NCBI GenBank assembly: GCA_016288815.1
Contig: JAEELF010000052.1
Coordinates: 1-45,296, forward strand
DNA length: 45,296 bases
Direction of reading: 5' to 3'
Origin: Ruminococcus sp.
GTDB taxonomy: Bacteria; Bacillota; Clostridia; Oscillospirales; Ruminococcaceae
Shown: in pieces, positions 42,759 to 45,296 of the stretch
Layout: every line of letters begins with the position of its first letter
Numbering within the stretch: position 1 is the stretch's first letter
Program-made: the position numbers and the translations under genes
Notes under the pieces: generated by a model
Told to the model about the DNA's origin: nothing
Database searches by the model: none
Seen by the model: only the letters and a program-made list of their open reading frames with translations

Positions 42759-42813
42759 GAGACGCCCTCTCTTGCAGGGCGTCTCCTCTTCAAAAGCAGG
42801 GCGCTGCCCTGCA
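42759..42813. repeat. Hairpin pair related to the pheS-pheT cluster
   Basis: GGAGACGCCCT/AGGGCGTCTCC (42759-42787, loop CTCTTGC) and GCAGGGC/GCCCTGC (42797-42813) follow each other. The first matches the 23962-23990 hairpin in loop and inner stem, while the outer stem differs by compensating changes. Confidence 0.75.
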
Positions 42814-42857
42814 CCCGAAAGGGGCTGTCTGCCCATTGACCCCGCACTTTATAAGGA

Positions 42858-45143
42858 GTGAGTAAGATAAAAACTCTTTCTGAAACTATTAAATCTGTCA
42901 TCGCCGTCGCACTCGTCGTGCTGCTGGCTCTGTTCAGCAGTCTGCGCCTCATGCGGATACAGGTCGTCGGCGACGATACCATTACCCTCCCGCAGAAGGA
43001 CGACCCAGATGCGCTCGTCTTCACCAAGCAGGTCCACGCGACCCGCGGTGAGATCGTCGATTTCGGCGGGCATACCCTCGTCACCAACGACGCGCACTGC
43101 GACCTCGTCCTGCAGAAGGCTTTCTTCCCCGAGGATTTACAGAAGGGCAACAAAGCACTCCTCGGTATCTACAACGCCCTCGAGGAGCACGGCTATCACT
43201 TCGAGGAGAGTATCCCCATTTCCAAGACCGCGCCCTATGTCTTCACCCAGGGCGACAGCGACGCGCTCGTGGCTGAGCTGGGTCTGAACGTCTATGCGAC
43301 CGCTGAAAACTGTATCGACAAGCTCATCTCCGACTACGAGATAGCCGATTCATACTCCCAGGACGAAAAGCGTATCATCGCGGGTATGCGCTATGAGATG
43401 ATCGCCCGCGACTTCACCTACGGCAACGACATGGTGCTCGCCGAGGACGTCGATGACCAGACTATCATCGACCTGAAGGAACTCGGCAACTTCTATAAGG
43501 GCATTGAGGTCACTGAGGTCGCTGAGCGGCGTATCGAGCGCGGCGATATCCTCCCCCACGAGATCGGCACGGTCGGTCCTATCTGGGCTGAGGAGTACGA
43601 CGGTCTCCGCAACCGCGGCTACGCCCTCAACGACAAGATCGGCAGAGGCGGTATCGAATCTGCTATGGAGACTGAGCTCCGCGGTCAGAACGGCGAGGAG
43701 CAGATAACCGTCAAGGACGGCGCGATAACAGATGTCCGCACCATTTCCGCGACGACACCGGGGCAGACCGTCAAGCTCACAGTTGACGGCACCTACCAGC
43801 TCAAGCTGCAGTCTATCCTCGAAAACTTCCTCGCGAATTTCCAGAAGATTAATACCAACTCCAAGCTCAAGGACGTCAACAAGGGCGCGATAGTCGTACT
43901 CGACGCCAAGACCGGCGCTGTCAAGGGCATGGCGACCGCTCCCACATACAACCTCAAGGACTATATCGAGGACTACGATTACGTCCTCTCCGAGGAGAAT
44001 TCTCCCCTCGTCAACCGCTGCACATACGGTCTCTACCGTCCGGGCTCGACCTTCAAGACGGTCACTGCCACTGCGGGTCTTGCAGAGGGGATAGTCAGCG
44101 GCGTAACGACCTTCCGCTGCGACCAGAAATATGAGTTCTACGGCGGAGACTACTCCTGTACCGGCAAACACGGCGACATCTCCATGCGCCGCGCGATAGA
44201 GGTATCTTGCAACTCATACTTCTATGAGCTCTCGCGTCAGCTCGGCATCGACAGGATAACCGAGTACGCTAAGCTCTACGGTCTGGGCTCCTCCACCGGG
44301 ATCGAGACCGGCGACGCTGAAGGCTACCTCTGTAACCCCGAGACCTTCGCCGAGCACGGTCAGCCCTGGTACATCGGTTACGTTATCCAGGCGGGTATCG
44401 GTAACCAGGACTGCGGTATGACTCCGCTCCAGATGGCTGTGGTCGCGAATACTATCGCTAACCGCGGCGTCCGCTACAAGCCTTACCTCGTGGACAGCCT
44501 CTATGAGTATGGCACGAATGAGCTCACTTTCGTCACTCAGCCTACTGTCGCCGAAACTATCGACCTCAGCGAGGGTCTGTATGACTATATCATCAACGGT
44601 ATGATCGACGCTTCCCACAACGTCCCCGCACTGTATTCGCTCTCCAATCTCGGATTCGACGTCGCGATAAAGACCGGTACTCCACAGGTCGGCGCTGAGC
44701 TCTGGGAGCAGAACAGCTTCTTCATCGGATTCGCTCCCGCTGATGACCCCGAGATTGCCTTCGCTGGCGTCATCGAGGGCGGTGAGTACTCAAAGTATAT
44801 GATCCGCGACATTATCCTCGCTTATCAGGAATGCTACGGCATGAACGGCGTCGAGCCCACCGCGACCCTCCCCGCTGAGATACGTCCCGAAAGAACTACC
44901 GCCGTCACGACTTCCACCGAGACTACCACTACCACAGAATCCGCTACCACCACCGCCGAGCCCGAGACCTACTACGTCCAGACGGAATACCCCTACGAGG
45001 AGCCTACTACCGAGGCGCCCTACACTCCCTATATCCCGCCCGAAACTCAGGCCCCGACCACCGCGCTCCCGCCCGTCGTCACCGCCGAGCCCGAACAGCA
45101 GTCCACTGCCTCCGGTGACCCGCCTGAGCCTGTTACCTGGTGA
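42858..45143 (+). CDS. mrdA: Class B penicillin-binding protein (PBP2/MrdA-type transpeptidase)
   Basis: This is the monofunctional transpeptidase of cell elongation. The 761-residue frame has an N-terminal helix (SVIAVALVVLLALFSSLRL), a dimerisation/pedestal region to about 300, and the transpeptidase domain with STFK (Ser about 397), SCN (about 450) and KTGT (about 605). A Thr/Pro/Glu-rich tail of about 75 residues ends the protein. It follows mreBCD, the usual place for mrdA. The start is unclear: GTG 42858 overlaps the only AAGGAG, an in-frame TAA lies at 42852, and the codon at proper spacing (42867) is ATA. A start at 42867 would give 758 residues. Confidence 0.93.
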   Translation: MSKIKTLSETIKSVIAVALVVLLALFSSLRLMRIQVVGDDTITLPQKDDPDALVFTKQVHATRGEIVDFGGHTLVTNDAHCDLVLQKAFFPEDLQKGNKALLGIYNALEEHGYHFEESIPISKTAPYVFTQGDSDALVAELGLNVYATAENCIDKLISDYEIADSYSQDEKRIIAGMRYEMIARDFTYGNDMVLAEDVDDQTIIDLKELGNFYKGIEVTEVAERRIERGDILPHEIGTVGPIWAEEYDGLRNRGYALNDKIGRGGIESAMETELRGQNGEEQITVKDGAITDVRTISATTPGQTVKLTVDGTYQLKLQSILENFLANFQKINTNSKLKDVNKGAIVVLDAKTGAVKGMATAPTYNLKDYIEDYDYVLSEENSPLVNRCTYGLYRPGSTFKTVTATAGLAEGIVSGVTTFRCDQKYEFYGGDYSCTGKHGDISMRRAIEVSCNSYFYELSRQLGIDRITEYAKLYGLGSSTGIETGDAEGYLCNPETFAEHGQPWYIGYVIQAGIGNQDCGMTPLQMAVVANTIANRGVRYKPYLVDSLYEYGTNELTFVTQPTVAETIDLSEGLYDYIINGMIDASHNVPALYSLSNLGFDVAIKTGTPQVGAELWEQNSFFIGFAPADDPEIAFAGVIEGGEYSKYMIRDIILAYQECYGMNGVEPTATLPAEIRPERTTAVTTSTETTTTTESATTTAEPETYYVQTEYPYEEPTTEAPYTPYIPPETQAPTTALPPVVTAEPEQQSTASGDPPEPVTW

Positions 45144-45175
45144 CCGCAGAGGGGAATCTCCGATGGATCAGAAAT

Positions 45176-45222
45176 GAGGGCTCTGCCCTCAAACTCCCGC
45201 TAAAGGGAATAGATTCCCTTTA
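45176..45222. repeat. Two hairpins downstream of mrdA, same style as the other clusters
   Basis: GAGGGC/GCCCTC (45176-45190) and TAAAGGGAAT/ATTCCCTTTA (45201-45222) are perfect stems. The flank TTTAGAATCCCATT resembles TTTGGAATCCCATT at 24103-24116, which suggests one mosaic repeat family. Confidence 0.65.
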
Positions 45223-45235
45223 GAATCCCATTATG

Positions 45236-45291
45236 AAAAAATCCCATGCCATACCCTGTTAAAATCTTTGGGGTATGGCATGGGATTTTTT
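45236..45291 (+). terminator. Very long intrinsic terminator after mrdA
   Basis: Two perfect 21-bp arms (45236-45256 and 45271-45291) enclose a 14-base loop, starting with six A and ending with six T. It can act in both directions. Confidence 0.93.
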
Positions 45292-45296
45292 GACAG

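Overview
The window looks like a chromosomal segment of a Gram-positive, Ruminococcus-like member of the Oscillospirales/Clostridia. The pointers are the mraZ-rsmH-ftsL cluster, RNase Y, SpoVG, class B sortases, a Phe T-box ahead of pheST, ECF-type transport, a LexA with a Firmicutes-style layout, and mreBCD next to a class B PBP. Ribosome binding sites are strong (AGGAGG type). Many promoters match a vegetative sigma-A pattern with exactly 17-bp spacing. No phage, IS transposase, rRNA, tRNA or CRISPR array was seen. The organism assignment is inference.

Layout. Positions 1-2132 (minus strand) hold the start of a division/cell-wall cluster: mraZ, rsmH, ftsL and then a hairpin-rich leader running out of the window. 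mraZ has a clear promoter and tandem MraZ-type operator boxes. Positions 2404-10410 (minus) hold one eight-gene run: cysteine desulfurase, a small membrane protein, an isoprenylcysteine-methyltransferase-like protein, ThiI, PncC, two class B sortases and a SpoIID/LytB protein whose motif order is circularly permuted. Positions 10421-10720 hold two inverted arrays of heptamers. Positions 10796-16366 hold an ECF S component, a membrane GH25 protein, and a VTC / DUF4956 / Cthe_2159-like lipoprotein cluster. That cluster is preceded by four TTAAGR-like repeats at exact 11-bp period, which resemble PHO boxes.

Positions 16499-16781 carry a candidate small RNA with its own promoter, a C-rich hairpin loop and a terminator. 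A ribbon-helix-helix regulator and clpB follow, then HU with a Lys/Ala-rich DUF6465 protein, a DUF3810 membrane protein on the minus strand, and the T-box-controlled pheS-pheT pair, which is interrupted by a hairpin cluster. Positions 26617-30869 hold a nested stem structure, a NahK-like sugar kinase, an O-antigen-ligase-like protein and RNase Y with a leader of about 290 nt. Positions 31285-45291 are mostly plus strand: YfhO, a NUDIX hydrolase, (SpoVG on minus), murC-lexA, zapA-U32-dut-DUF4321, mreBCD and a PBP2-type transpeptidase with an anomalous start codon.

Functionally the window is dominated by envelope growth and division (MraZ, RsmH, FtsL, MurC, ZapA, MreBCD, PBP2, SpoVG, sortases, GH25, YfhO). 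Added to this are tRNA sulfuration and charging, protein disaggregation, nucleoid proteins and RNA decay. All product names come from reading motifs by eye, with no database search.
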